Position numbers and translations under genes: made by a program
Part shown: piece after piece, positions 30,803 to 40,259 of the stretch
Position numbering within the stretch: position 1 is the first letter of the stretch
Layout of the letters: the number at the start of each line of letters is the position of its first letter
Assembly (NCBI RefSeq): GCF_024508665.1
Contig: NZ_JANINP010000007.1
Span: forward strand, 248,001 to 312,000
DNA from: Sphingomonas sp.
GTDB taxonomy: Bacteria > Pseudomonadota > Alphaproteobacteria > Sphingomonadales > Sphingomonadaceae
Reading direction: 5' to 3'
DNA: 64,000 nucleotides
The notes under the pieces: model-generated
Database searches by the model: none
The model's input: only the letters and a program-made list of their open reading frames with translations
What the model was told of the DNA's origin: nothing

Positions 30803-31177
30803 TTACTTACCCCCACCTCTCCGCGCCAGCGCCGCGACGCAGCTTGCGCGGTCTATCGGACTGCCATCGGGCTGGCGGGCATCGACATAGGTCACGGTCG
30901 GCTCGCCGCCGTTCTTGCCCGGATAGAGATAGGTATCGAGCACGCAGAACGAGCCCTGGAATTGCAGTTTGCGTGCCGTGCCTTCGCGGACATCGGCGTT
31001 GGCGCTACCGAACAATTGGGTGAGGCCGGCGGCATTCTGCCCGATCACACGCTCCAGGCCGCTGGTCGGCTGGGGTGGCCTGACGACCATTGTCGGCGTG
31101 GCGGGGCGCGCCAACGTCGTCTCGCCGCAGCCCGCAAGGAGCAGGCCGAGCCCCGCAACAACCAATACAGCTTTCAT
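30803..31177 (-). CDS. Putative lipoprotein
   Basis: MKAVLVVAGLGLLLAGCGE lipobox; ATGA overlap with upstream gene. Confidence 0.8.
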   Translation of the reverse strand: MKAVLVVAGLGLLLAGCGETTLARPATPTMVVRPPQPTSGLERVIGQNAAGLTQLFGSANADVREGTARKLQFQGSFCVLDTYLYPGKNGGEPTVTYVDARQPDGSPIDRASCVAALARRGGGK

Positions 31178-31854
31178 CCTCGTCTCCCGTGAAACAGGTG
31201 CGCCGCCATTGCCGCGCCCAGGATCGGGGCGAACAGATTGACGACCGGCAATGTCAGCAATGCCGACACGATGACCCCCAATTCCCAGCGCACCCAGCGG
31301 GTCGACGCGCGCCACGCCTTCATCTCCGATGGCGCGATATGGCGCGCCGCGACCATCTCGCCCAGATCGACTCCCAACAGCCAGCCATTGGCGGCGAAGA
31401 ACAGCAACGGCGTGCCGAATCCGGTCAGCAGGAGCAGGATATAGGCTGGGGCGAGCACCAGATTGACCGCCAGCGCGCGCCCGGCCGAGCGCAATCCCAT
31501 GTGCAGCGAGCGCGCGAACGGCACGTCGTGCGCGCTCGCCAGCGCGTCGGGATAATGTTTGCGCTCGACCGCAATCACGATCTCGTCGCCGAACAGGTCG
31601 ATCACCGCGATCGCGATGGCGCGGAACAGGACCCAGCCGAACAGGAGCGTCGCGACGAACTCGCCGATCATCGCCAGGCCGGCGGCGTCCTCGCCCCAGC
31701 CGAGCTGGTCGACGAACAGCCATTGCGTTCCGAACCAAAGTCCTGCGCCGAGCAACAGGAAGACCAGCAGGGTCAGCCCGATCGACTTGAGAAAGACGCG
31801 CAGGATCGCGGAATCGGTAAGCTGGCCGAGCGACAGGAGGAAAGCGCGGATCAT
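31174..31854 (-). CDS. EI24 domain-containing membrane protein
   Basis: RSLHMGLRSAGRALAVNLVLAPAYILLLLTGFGTPLLFFAANGWLLGVDLGEMVAARH. Confidence 0.85.
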   Translation of the reverse strand: MIRAFLLSLGQLTDSAILRVFLKSIGLTLLVFLLLGAGLWFGTQWLFVDQLGWGEDAAGLAMIGEFVATLLFGWVLFRAIAIAVIDLFGDEIVIAVERKHYPDALASAHDVPFARSLHMGLRSAGRALAVNLVLAPAYILLLLTGFGTPLLFFAANGWLLGVDLGEMVAARHIAPSEMKAWRASTRWVRWELGVIVSALLTLPVVNLFAPILGAAMAAHLFHGRRG

Positions 31855-31915
31855 CGTTGCTTCTGTCTAGCGGCGGCGATACGGCGCGGCCAACCATTTC
31901 CCGGAGATATCTGAC

Positions 31916-32914
31916 TTGACCAACCCCGCTTATGACGTGGTCGCGATCGGCAATGCCATCGTCGACATCCTTTCGCAGTCGACCGACGAGTTCATCGCCG
32001 CCGAGGGCATGACCAAGGGATCGATGGCGCTGATCTTCGATCCTGACGCGGCCGACGATCTCTATTCGCGGATGGGCCCGGGGCAGGAAGTATCGGGGGG
32101 ATCGGCGGCGAACACGATTGCGGGCCTCGCGGCCTTGGGCCAGCCGACCGGCTTTATCGGCCAGATCGCCGACGACCAGCTCGGCCAGGTGTTCGCGCAT
32201 GACATCAAGTCGCTCGGCGTGCATTTCGCCACGCCGCCTGCAACCGGCGGCGATCCCACCGCGCGTTGCCTGATCCTGATCACGCCCGACGGCCAGCGCA
32301 CGATGAACACGTTCCTGGGCGCGGCGCAGTTCCTGCCCGAGAGCGCGGTCGATGCAGAGACGATCGGTGCGGGCGCGATCCTCTATCTCGAAGGCTATCT
32401 GTGGAACGCCGAACAGTCGCGCGATGCGATGAAGCGCGCGATCAAGATGGCGCGCGATGCCGGGCGCAGGGTGGCGTTGACGCTGTCCGACACCTTCGTG
32501 GTCGAAGGACATCGCGATGAATTCTTCGAGCTGATCGACGCCGGCCAGATCGACCTGCTGTTCGCCAACGACAACGAAGTCCGCGCGATGATGCAGACCG
32601 ACGATATCGCGGCGGCGGTGAAGAACCTGGCGGCGCGCGTGCCGACGCTTGTCTGCACGCACGGTCCCAAGGGTGCCGAGGCGCATCATGGCGACCAGCA
32701 TGCCCGCGTGCCCGCCGAACCGGTCGATCATGTCGTCGACACGACCGGTGCGGGCGACCTGTTCGCGGCGGGCTTCCTCGCCGGCCAGGCGCAGGGCCGC
32801 GACCTCGAGACGAGCCTGCGGATGGGCGCGATCTGCGCCGCCGAATGCATCTCGCACGTCGGCCCGCGCCCGCTGGCGGACCTCAAGAAGCTGGTGGCTG
32901 AAAAGTTGAGGTGA
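31916..32914 (+). CDS. PfkB-family (adenosine kinase-like) sugar kinase
   Basis: VVAIGNAIVDILSQ, GGSAANTIAGLAALG, DTTGAGDLFAAGFLAG. Confidence 0.92.
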   Translation: MTNPAYDVVAIGNAIVDILSQSTDEFIAAEGMTKGSMALIFDPDAADDLYSRMGPGQEVSGGSAANTIAGLAALGQPTGFIGQIADDQLGQVFAHDIKSLGVHFATPPATGGDPTARCLILITPDGQRTMNTFLGAAQFLPESAVDAETIGAGAILYLEGYLWNAEQSRDAMKRAIKMARDAGRRVALTLSDTFVVEGHRDEFFELIDAGQIDLLFANDNEVRAMMQTDDIAAAVKNLAARVPTLVCTHGPKGAEAHHGDQHARVPAEPVDHVVDTTGAGDLFAAGFLAGQAQGRDLETSLRMGAICAAECISHVGPRPLADLKKLVAEKLR

Positions 32915-32920
32915 TCCTGT

Positions 32921-33115
32921 TTCTCTCTCCCGCAAGCGGGAGAGGGAGGGGCTCGCGAAGCGGGAGGGTGAGGGTCTTCTTTCTTCTTCCAGGCGTCCGC
33001 CGAGACAGAAGAAAGAAGACCCTCACCCAACCTGCACCGGGTGAACAGTGCCCCGCACTGTTCAGGTCATGCCGGGGGCATGACCGACCCGGTGCACCCG
33101 CAGGCGGGAGAGGGC
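32921..33115. repeat. Composite palindromic intergenic repeat
   Basis: CTCTCCCGCAAGCGGGAGAGG, GGTCTTCTTTCTTCTT/AAGAAAGAAGACC, AACAGTGCCCCGCACTGTT, GTCATGCCGGGGGCATGAC. Confidence 0.8.
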
Positions 33116-33123
33116 TAGAAAGA

Positions 33124-33157
33124 AAAGGGGCCGGAGTATCGCTACTCCGGCCCCTTT
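33124..33157. terminator. Bidirectional intrinsic terminator
   Basis: AAAGGGGCCGGAGTA-TCGC-TACTCCGGCCCCTTT between convergent genes. Confidence 0.9.
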
Positions 33158-33180
33158 CTCGATGCCCTAAAGGCGGGCGC

Positions 33181-34794
33181 TCACTCGGTACCGGGCACGC
33201 GCGGCGCGAGGCCTTCATAGGCCTCCGGCTCGGGCACATCGATGATACCCCGGCCGACATGGCTGCGGCTGCGGCTGTAGAAGAAATAGATCAGCAGCCC
33301 GATCAATCCCCAACCCGGCAGGACGAGGATCGCGGTCAGCGGCAGCGAGATATAGAGCCCGATACAGCCGATGATCGCGAGCGGTGCGATGATCCACACG
33401 CCGGGCGTGCGGAACGGCCGCTTGCGGCCCGGATCAGTGCGGCGCAGCACCATGACCGACACCGCCACCATGAAGAAGGCGAACAGCGTGCCCGAGTTGG
33501 AATAGTCGGCGAGCTTACCCACCGGCAGGATCGCCGAAGCCACCGCCGCGCCGACTCCCGTCACGACCGTGACGACATGCGGGGTACGGAACTTCGGGTG
33601 GACCGAGGCCAGCCTCTCTGGAAGCAGGCCGTCACGCGCCATGGTGAAGAACACGCGGGTCTGGCCGAACATCATCATCAGCACGACCGACGGCAGCGCG
33701 AGCACTGCCGCGACGCCGACCAGTCGGCCGATCACCGGCCAGTTTATAACCTGGAGAACATGGACCAGAGCTTCCTTCGAGCAGACTAGCGGCTCCATCG
33801 CGCCCGTCGCGACGATCCGGGCGCAGCGTCCGGCCATTTCGGCCGATCCCGGTGCGAGGACGCTGCCATCGGCGCCGGTCACCGGCTGCGCACCAATCGC
33901 ACCGATCGCGCCCGAGGCGACGAGCAGGTAGAAGATGGTGCAGATGCCGAGCGACCCGATCAGGCCGATCGGCACGTTGCGCTGCGGATTCTTGGTTTCC
34001 TCGGCTGCGGTCGAGACTGCGTCGAAGCCGACATAAGCGAAGAAGATCGATGCCGCGGCGCCCAGCATACCCGTCGTGCCGGTGGGCAGGAACGGCTCGG
34101 AGGGCGAGTTGAAATGCGTGCCGTTGAGGACCGGTAGAGTCAGCACGATGAACGTGGTCAGCGCGGTAATCTTGATCAGCACCAGCACCGCATTGACGCG
34201 CGCGCTCTCCGTCGTGCCGATGACCAGCAGCCAGGTGACCAGGCCGACGATGAAGACCGCCGGAAGGTTGATCCAGCCGCCGGTGTCCATCGCCGTCTGC
34301 AGGTCGACGTTGGGCGTGGCACCGAACGCGACCTGGGCATGAGCCATCAACGCATCGGCGTTCTTGATCGCATTGGGCAAATGGAAGCCGATACCATCGA
34401 GCAACCCGGCCAGATGGTTCGACCAGCCGACCGCGACCGCGCTGGCGCCGACCGCATATTCGAGGATCAGCGCCCAGCCGACCATCCAGGCGAGCAATTC
34501 GCCGGTCACGGCATAGGTATAGGTATAGGCCGATCCCGATACCGGCACCATCGAGGCGAGTTCGGAATAGCACAAAGCGGCGACCGCGCAGACGAACCCC
34601 GCGACGACGAAGCTGAGCAGCATGCCCGGCCCCGCCTTTTGCGCGGCTTCGGAAGTCAGCACGAAGATACCCGTGCCGATCACGGCGCCGATGCCGAGCA
34701 TCGTCAGCTGGAACGCACCGAGCGATCGGTGCAGCCCCTTTTTCTCGGCGGTCGCAAGGATCGCATCGAGAGGTTTTACGCGGTCAAAAATCAT
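33181..34794 (-). CDS. APC family (cationic amino-acid type) permease
   Basis: MLGIGAVIGTGIFVLTSEAAQKAGPGMLLSFVVAG; FAYVGFDAVSTAAEETKNPQRNVPIGL. Confidence 0.94.
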   Translation of the reverse strand: MIFDRVKPLDAILATAEKKGLHRSLGAFQLTMLGIGAVIGTGIFVLTSEAAQKAGPGMLLSFVVAGFVCAVAALCYSELASMVPVSGSAYTYTYAVTGELLAWMVGWALILEYAVGASAVAVGWSNHLAGLLDGIGFHLPNAIKNADALMAHAQVAFGATPNVDLQTAMDTGGWINLPAVFIVGLVTWLLVIGTTESARVNAVLVLIKITALTTFIVLTLPVLNGTHFNSPSEPFLPTGTTGMLGAAASIFFAYVGFDAVSTAAEETKNPQRNVPIGLIGSLGICTIFYLLVASGAIGAIGAQPVTGADGSVLAPGSAEMAGRCARIVATGAMEPLVCSKEALVHVLQVINWPVIGRLVGVAAVLALPSVVLMMMFGQTRVFFTMARDGLLPERLASVHPKFRTPHVVTVVTGVGAAVASAILPVGKLADYSNSGTLFAFFMVAVSVMVLRRTDPGRKRPFRTPGVWIIAPLAIIGCIGLYISLPLTAILVLPGWGLIGLLIYFFYSRSRSHVGRGIIDVPEPEAYEGLAPRVPGTE

Positions 34795-34949
34795 GAATGG
34801 CCAACCCCCAAGGTGGTATTTTGGTGCTGGCGGCGGAGCCTAGTCGCAAAACCCCTACGTGCAATCCCTTATTGGTTTCTGCTGCGACGAACGCGCGTTC
34901 GGTTTCAGCAGAGCTGAAACGGTGTCGATCCAGCGAAGCTGCAAACGCT

Positions 34950-35327
34950 CTACCGCGCCAGCATCGGCCCCAGGGCGCGTCCGCCGAACAAGTGGACGTG
35001 GAGATGCGCGATCTCCTGGTGTCCGTGCAGGCCGACATTGGCGAGCAGGCGATAGCCCGGCGCGACGAGATCGAGGTCGCGCGCGACCTTGCCGACCGCT
35101 CGAACGAAGCCGGCGATCTCCGCTTCGGACGCGTTGGCGCTGAAATCGTCCCACGAGACATAGGGTCCGCGCGGGATCACCAGGACATGGATCGGCGCCT
35201 GGGGGTTGATGTCATGGAAGGCGACTGCCCATTCGTCTTCGTACACGCGCTTCGACGGGATCTCATCGCGCAGGATCTTCGCGAAGATGTTCTGGTCGTC
35301 ATAGGGCAGGGTGGCGTCGATCGGCAT
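34950..35327 (-). CDS. HIT family protein
   Basis: NIFAKILRDEIPSKRVYEDE and HLHVHLFGG. Confidence 0.95.
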   Translation of the reverse strand: MPIDATLPYDDQNIFAKILRDEIPSKRVYEDEWAVAFHDINPQAPIHVLVIPRGPYVSWDDFSANASEAEIAGFVRAVGKVARDLDLVAPGYRLLANVGLHGHQEIAHLHVHLFGGRALGPMLAR

Positions 35328-35647
35328 CAGCGGCTCCGATTGGCTTTTTCGGTGAGACCGGAGGTGCCCGTCCGCCGCGCCAGCTCGTTGCGCACGTCGT
35401 TGAGGCACAAGCCGGATTCCGCGAGCAGGACGAGTAAATGATAGACCAGATCGGCGGCCTCGCTGGTCAACTCTTTCTTGTCCTTGCGCATGGCGGCGAT
35501 GACGGTTTCGACGGCTTCCTCGCCGACCTTTTGCGCGATCTTGGCACGGCCGCCGACGAACAAGGCAGCAGTGTACGAGCTGGAGGCGCTCTCGCCCTTG
35601 CGGGAATGGATCAGCGCGTCGAGCGCGTCGAGCGGATCGTTGTTCAT
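35327..35647 (-). CDS. hisE: Phosphoribosyl-ATP diphosphatase
   Basis: AQKVGEEAVETVIAAMRKDKKELTSEAADLVYHLLVLLAESG. Confidence 0.95.
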   Translation of the reverse strand: MNNDPLDALDALIHSRKGESASSSYTAALFVGGRAKIAQKVGEEAVETVIAAMRKDKKELTSEAADLVYHLLVLLAESGLCLNDVRNELARRTGTSGLTEKANRSR

Positions 35648-35679
35648 GGCGCGAGCGCTGCCTGTCCGCGCCGCCGCCG

Positions 35680-35898
35680 TCAATCCTTTGGCGCAGCCGC
35701 CGTCGTGTCCGCCGGTTTGGCGAAGCGCTTGCGAAGTGCCCGACGCGCCAGCCAGACGCCCGCAACCGCCATGCCGAACAAGGCGATGTCGGACAGTTCG
35801 GGCATCGATCGCGTGTGGATCACCCCGCTATGCGGTGGGACCGAGGCGAGCGTGGGCATTGCGGTCAGCAGCAAGGGCAGGGCGAAGACGTAGCGCAT
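35680..35898 (-). CDS. Small exported protein with PEP-CTERM-like C-terminus
   Basis: MRYVFALPLLLTAMPTLASVPPHSG...MPELSDIALFGMAVAGVWLARRALRKRF: signal peptide, short linker, P-E-hydrophobic-RR pattern. Confidence 0.55.
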   Translation of the reverse strand: MRYVFALPLLLTAMPTLASVPPHSGVIHTRSMPELSDIALFGMAVAGVWLARRALRKRFAKPADTTAAAPKD

Positions 35899-35934
35899 TG
35901 AGAGGGCGTAATACCGCGAGCCTCTTAACTTTCC

Positions 35935-36023
35935 GTCATGTCGGGTTTGTCCCGGCATCCAACACGCAACAACGGCTGGATTCCGTTGAGGAGCGTTGGA
36001 CCCCGGAACAAGTCCGGGGTGAC
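35935..36023. repeat. Dispersed ~90-bp palindromic repeat, copy 2
   Basis: GTCATGTCGGGTTTGTCCCGGCATCCAACACGCAACAACGGCTGGATTCCG...ACCCCGGAACAAGTCCGGGGTGAC. Confidence 0.85.
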
Positions 36024-36030
36024 GTTGTAG

Positions 36031-36798
36031 CTAGGCTAGCGGTCTACGCACCGGGATGCCCGCCGCGGCCAGCGCGCGGTGCGCGTCCGCGATGCTCGCC
36101 TCACCAAAATGGAAAATACTCGCGGCGAGCACCGCGCTGGCATGGCCGTCGCGGATGCCGGCGACGAGGTCGTCAAGGCCACCGACGCCGCCCGAGGCGA
36201 CCACCGGCACGCTGACCTGGTCGGCGATCGTGCGGATGAGCTCGAGGTCATAGCCGCTGCGCGTGCCGTCGCGGTCCATGCTGGTTACCAGTAACTCGCC
36301 CGCGCCAAGTTCGGCTAGCCGCAGGGCATGCGCGACCGCGTCGATTCCGGTCGGCTTGCGGCCGCCGTGGGTGAAGACTTCCCAACCGTGCGTCGTGCGT
36401 CGTGCGTCGACCGAGGCGACGCAGCATTGGCTGCCGAAGCGCTCGGCGATGTCGCTGACGAGTTCGGGCCGCGCCACGGCGGCGGAATTGACCGCGACCT
36501 TGTCGGCACCGGCGAGCAACAGGGCGCGTGCGTCCTCGGCCGAGCGCACGCCGCCGCCGACGGTCAGCGGCATGAAGCAGACTTCGGCCGTCCGCCGCAC
36601 GACGTCGAGGATGGTGCCGCGCGCTTCGTGACTGGCCGTGATGTCGAGGAAGCAAAGCTCGTCGGCGCCCGCCGCGTCATAGGCCTGCGCCTGCTCGACG
36701 GGATCCCCGGCGTCGCGCAGGTCGACGAAATTGACGCCTTTCACCACTCGGCCATTGGCGACGTCTAGACAGGGGATGACGCGGGCGCGAACGGTCAT
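36031..36798 (-). CDS. hisF: Imidazole glycerol phosphate synthase subunit HisF
   Basis: [51 protein letters not shown]. Confidence 0.98.
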   Translation of the reverse strand: MTVRARVIPCLDVANGRVVKGVNFVDLRDAGDPVEQAQAYDAAGADELCFLDITASHEARGTILDVVRRTAEVCFMPLTVGGGVRSAEDARALLLAGADKVAVNSAAVARPELVSDIAERFGSQCCVASVDARRTTHGWEVFTHGGRKPTGIDAVAHALRLAELGAGELLVTSMDRDGTRSGYDLELIRTIADQVSVPVVASGGVGGLDDLVAGIRDGHASAVLAASIFHFGEASIADAHRALAAAGIPVRRPLA

Positions 36799-37037
36799 CT
36801 GCCGGTTCCGACCGCGAGAATAAGGATGCCCGCCAAGGCCATGCCGGTAACGATCACCAAGTTGACGGCCGTCGCGCCCCAGAAGAAGGCGGGCGCCTGA
36901 GCACGGTCGAAAATGAGCGGGTTGATGTTGCCGAAAAATAGAGCCGGCATCTCGCCGTCGTTATAGCCGTCGCGGAGCTTGCTGGCGCCATAGGCCGCCA
37001 GGGCAAACAGAATCAGCGAAAGGACGACCCGGTTCAC
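36795..37037 (-). CDS. Small membrane protein between hisA and hisF
   Basis: 80 aa, GTG start, two hydrophobic segments; 4-nt overlaps with both neighbours. Confidence 0.75.
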   Translation of the reverse strand: MNRVVLSLILFALAAYGASKLRDGYNDGEMPALFFGNINPLIFDRAQAPAFFWGATAVNLVIVTGMALAGILILAVGTGR

Positions 37038-37768
37038 GCCGCTTCCGCCACCGATATCGCCGTCGCGAGGTCGAGCCGGCCATCGTACAGCGCGCGGCCG
37101 GTGATGACGCCCTCGATCCCGTCGCGGGCGTGGAGCGCGAGGATGTGGATGTCCGCAATCCCTCCGACACCGCCCGAGGCGATTACCGGGATGTCGACCG
37201 CGCGGGCAAGATCGACCGTCGCCTGGACGTTGCAGCCCTTGAGCAGGCCATCGCGTCCGACATCGGTGAACAGCAAGGCGGCGACCCCGGCATCCTCGAA
37301 GCGACGCGCCATATCCTCGACCGACACGTCCGAGACGTCCGCCCAGCCGCGAGTCGCGACCATGCCGTCCCTGGCGTCGACAGCGACCACGATGCCGCCC
37401 GGGAAATCGCGCGCGGCCTCGCGCACCAATTGAGGATTGTCGAGCGCCGCAGTGCCGATCACCAATCGCGAGACGCCGACGTCGAACCATCCTTCGATCG
37501 CCGCGCGGTCGCGGATCCCTCCGCCCAATTGGACATGGCCCGGAAAGGCGGCAACCACCGCGCGGACGACATCGCCATTGACCGATCTGCCTGCGAACGC
37601 ACCGTCGAGGTCGACCATATGGAGATGCTGCGATCCCGCCTCGGCAAACGCCATCGCCTGCGCCACGGGGTCGTCGCCATAGACCGTCGCGCGGTCCATA
37701 TCGCCCTCGGCCAGGCGCACGACATTGCCGCCCTTGAGGTCGATCGCCGGGAAAATGATCAAGGACAT
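37034..37768 (-). CDS. hisA: Phosphoribosylformimino-5-aminoimidazole carboxamide ribotide isomerase
   Basis: LIIFPAIDLKGGNVVRLAEGDMDRATVY. Confidence 0.98.
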   Translation of the reverse strand: MSLIIFPAIDLKGGNVVRLAEGDMDRATVYGDDPVAQAMAFAEAGSQHLHMVDLDGAFAGRSVNGDVVRAVVAAFPGHVQLGGGIRDRAAIEGWFDVGVSRLVIGTAALDNPQLVREAARDFPGGIVVAVDARDGMVATRGWADVSDVSVEDMARRFEDAGVAALLFTDVGRDGLLKGCNVQATVDLARAVDIPVIASGGVGGIADIHILALHARDGIEGVITGRALYDGRLDLATAISVAEAA

Positions 37769-37773
37769 CAATA

Positions 37774-37930
37774 ATCCTCCCCGGAACGGGGAGGGGGACC
37801 GCTCGGCGCTAGCCGAGTGGTGGAGGGGCCCCGCGACCAACGAGCAACAGTGGAGAAGGCAGCCGCGGGAGGGGCCCCCTCCACCAAGCCGCTGCGCGTC
37901 TTGGTCCCCCTCCCCGTTTCGGGGAGGATT
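37774..37930. repeat. AATCCTCCCC-type inverted repeat between hisA and hisH
   Basis: AATCCTCCCCGGAACGGGGAGGGGGACCG ... GGTCCCCCTCCCCGTTTCGGGGAGGATT. Confidence 0.85.
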
Positions 37931-37931
37931 T

Positions 37932-38537
37932 TCACGGCCGCCATTCTAGGAACCTTTCCAACAGCGCTAACCCGTAGCGCTGGCTTTTCTCGGGATGGAA
38001 TTGCACGCCCGCCATATTGTCGCGCGCGATTGCGGCGACGACCGGGCCGGCGTGGTCGGTGGTCGCGACGACGTCTTCGCCCTCGAATGCGTAGCTGTGC
38101 AGAAAATAAGCCTCACCCGCTTCGATCAGCGGGTGCGGGAGTGTCGGCCGGACGTCATTCCAGCCCATGTGCGGTACCTTGGCGGCAGGGTCGGTCGGCG
38201 TCAGCAGGCGAATGCGGCCCTTGATCCAGCCGAGCCCTTCGTGATCGCCCATTTCCTCGCCGACGTCCGCCATCAACTGCATGCCGACGCAAATACCGAG
38301 GAACGGCGCGCCGTCGCGCCGCACGCGCTGGTCGAGCGCCTCGATCATGCCGGGGACGGCACGCAACGCCGCCGCGCAGGCGCCGAACGCGCCGACGCCG
38401 GGAAGGACGATGCGATCGGCACCACGCACCAGCTCGGGATCGGCGGTGACCGCGACGTCCCGCGCGCCTGCCGCCTTCAGCGCGTTAGCTACCGAATGCA
38501 GGTTGCCCGCGCCGTAATCGATCAGGGCGAGCGTCAC
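37932..38537 (-). CDS. hisH: Imidazole glycerol phosphate synthase subunit HisH
   Basis: LIDYGAGNLHSVANALKAAG, FLGICVGMQLM, GVQFHPEKSQ. Confidence 0.97.
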   Translation of the reverse strand: MTLALIDYGAGNLHSVANALKAAGARDVAVTADPELVRGADRIVLPGVGAFGACAAALRAVPGMIEALDQRVRRDGAPFLGICVGMQLMADVGEEMGDHEGLGWIKGRIRLLTPTDPAAKVPHMGWNDVRPTLPHPLIEAGEAYFLHSYAFEGEDVVATTDHAGPVVAAIARDNMAGVQFHPEKSQRYGLALLERFLEWRP

Positions 38538-38848
38538 GCGAACAGGGGAGCGACCGCGTCGGCCGCCCAACTCGCATTGAATTCGATCACTTCGATCGTC
38601 GCCGAACCTTCGGTCACGAACGGGTCGGTCGCCGCGAGTGCTTCGACTTCCGGCTTGCGGCCGCGGCAGACGATCACGCCGCCGATGCGCGGGTTGCGGC
38701 GTCCCGACAGCAGAAACAGGCCTTCGGCATAGCCACGCTCGAGCCAGTCGATATGCGCCTTCATGTGGCGGTCGACCTCATCGAGGGGAACGACATAGGT
38801 GATCAGGATCAGGCATACCGGCGCGTCGGCGTTGGTCGCCGGCATCAC
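38534..38848 (-). CDS. YciI family protein
   Basis: [36 protein letters not shown]; inserted between hisB and hisH. Confidence 0.9.
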   Translation of the reverse strand: MMPATNADAPVCLILITYVVPLDEVDRHMKAHIDWLERGYAEGLFLLSGRRNPRIGGVIVCRGRKPEVEALAATDPFVTEGSATIEVIEFNASWAADAVAPLFA

Positions 38849-39432
38849 AGCGTCCCCTTGGTCGAGGGAATCGCACCGGCCTTGCGCGGATCGATCTCGA
38901 CCGCTTCACGCAAGGCGCGGGCGAGGCCCTTGAACGCGGCTTCGGCGATATGGTGATTGTTCGAGCCGTACAGCGTCTCGATGTGGAGCGTGATTCCGGC
39001 GGTCTGCGCGAACGAGTGGAAGAAATGCTCGAACATCTCGGTGTCCATCTCACCGAGGCGCTTCTGCGAGAATTCGGTCTTCCATACGAGGAACGGACGC
39101 CCCGAAATGTCGAGCGCGACCCGGGTCAGCGTCTCGTCCATCGGCGACAGCGCTTCGGCATAGCGGCGGATGCCGCGTTTTTCGCCGAGTGCCTTGTTGA
39201 TCGCCTCGCCGATCGCGAGCCCGGTATCCTCGACCGTGTGATGCTGATCGATATGGAGGTCGCCGATCGTCTTCACATCCAGGTCGATCAGCGAATGGCG
39301 CGACAATTGTTCGAGCATATGGTCGAAGAACCCGATGCCGGTCGACACGGCATAGCTGCCGGTCCCGTCGAGATTGACGGCGACGTCGATCGACGTTTCG
39401 CTCGTCTTGCGGCTGATCGTCGCGGTGCGCAT
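38845..39432 (-). CDS. hisB: Imidazoleglycerol-phosphate dehydratase
   Basis: [44 protein letters not shown]. Confidence 0.98.
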   Translation of the reverse strand: MRTATISRKTSETSIDVAVNLDGTGSYAVSTGIGFFDHMLEQLSRHSLIDLDVKTIGDLHIDQHHTVEDTGLAIGEAINKALGEKRGIRRYAEALSPMDETLTRVALDISGRPFLVWKTEFSQKRLGEMDTEMFEHFFHSFAQTAGITLHIETLYGSNNHHIAEAAFKGLARALREAVEIDPRKAGAIPSTKGTL

Positions 39433-39503
39433 CGCGCCCCCATATGGGTGTGTCGCACGTCATGCAATCTTGACCCGCCGCTCGCATCGGCTACCCAAGG
39501 CAT

Positions 39504-39980
39504 ATGAGTGATGGACTGCCCGATAGCCTGATTCCGTATGATGAGATCGTGCAAGAGGCATTGCGCGCCGTGGTCGGCCGCGTGCTGGGCTCGGTCGCGG
39601 CCGGCGGCGGGCTGCCCGGCGAGCACCATTTCTATATCACGTTCAAGACCCAGGCGCCCGGAGTAAGCATTCCCGAGCGCCTGATCGAGCGGTTCCCGGA
39701 CGAGATGACGATCGTCCTGCAGAACCGCTATTGGGACCTGACGGTCGACGACGAGCGATTCTCGGTCGGGCTGAGCTTCAATCAGGTGCCGTCGAAGCTC
39801 GAAATTCCCTATTCAGCGATCACCGGCTTTCACGATCCGGCGGTCAATTTCGAACTGCGTTTCCAGGCGCAGGAAGGACCTGAAGGTCCCGAACCGCATG
39901 ACGAGGCCGAAAACGATCATGTCGAGCGCGTCGATGACGGCTCGAACGTCGTAAGCGTCGATTTCAAAAGGAAGAAGTAG
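39504..39980 (+). CDS. SspB family ClpXP adaptor
   Basis: IPYDEIVQEALRAVVGRVLGSVAAGGGLPGEHHFYITFKTQAPGV; alphaproteobacterial SspB pattern. Confidence 0.9.
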   Translation: MSDGLPDSLIPYDEIVQEALRAVVGRVLGSVAAGGGLPGEHHFYITFKTQAPGVSIPERLIERFPDEMTIVLQNRYWDLTVDDERFSVGLSFNQVPSKLEIPYSAITGFHDPAVNFELRFQAQEGPEGPEPHDEAENDHVERVDDGSNVVSVDFKRKK

Positions 39981-40010
39981 GCCGAAGCGAGCCGCGCAAG
40001 CTGCGCGGCG

Positions 40011-40093
40011 GTCACCTATTGGTGACGCGAACGGCCGGCCGGTGCGGCGATAGCCGCGTCCGACGTCACGGGATTTACTTCCGTGACGGCTCC
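40011..40093 (+). repeat. Three-hairpin element, copy B (3' of sspB)
   Basis: H0 GTCACC-tatt-GGTGAC; CGGCCGG; H1 GCGGC-gata-GCCGC; TCCGACG; H2 GTCACGG-gatttactt-CCGTGAC; GGCTCC. Confidence 0.75.
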
Positions 40094-40133
40094 TGGAGGT
40101 CTGCTTTCCCAGGTGAACTAGCCCCATCTCCCG

Positions 40134-40223
40134 CGTCACCCCGTCCTTGTGCCGAGGTCCACTCCTCCATTCGCGAGATGAGGGGTTGTTGCGCGGTGGA
40201 TGCCGGGACAAGCCCGGCATGAC
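40134..40223. repeat. Dispersed ~90-bp palindromic repeat, divergent copy 3
   Basis: GTCACCCCGTCCTTGTGCCGAGG ... GGATGCCGGGACAAGCCCGGCATGAC. Confidence 0.75.
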
Positions 40224-40259
40224 GAAGAAGGTGAAGGCCTTCTATGGTAACGGCTAGGC

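Noticed and set aside
30803-32935. 710-aa minus-strand ORF
   Set aside because: Antisense to the PfkB kinase and running through the EI24 gene; only its last 124 codons form a plausible lipoprotein
34889-34921. tRNA or special regulatory RNA at adjacent palindromes CGAACGCGCGTTCG and GTTTCAGC-aga-GCTGAAAC
   Set aside because: No cloverleaf; more likely a terminator for the HIT/hisE transcript
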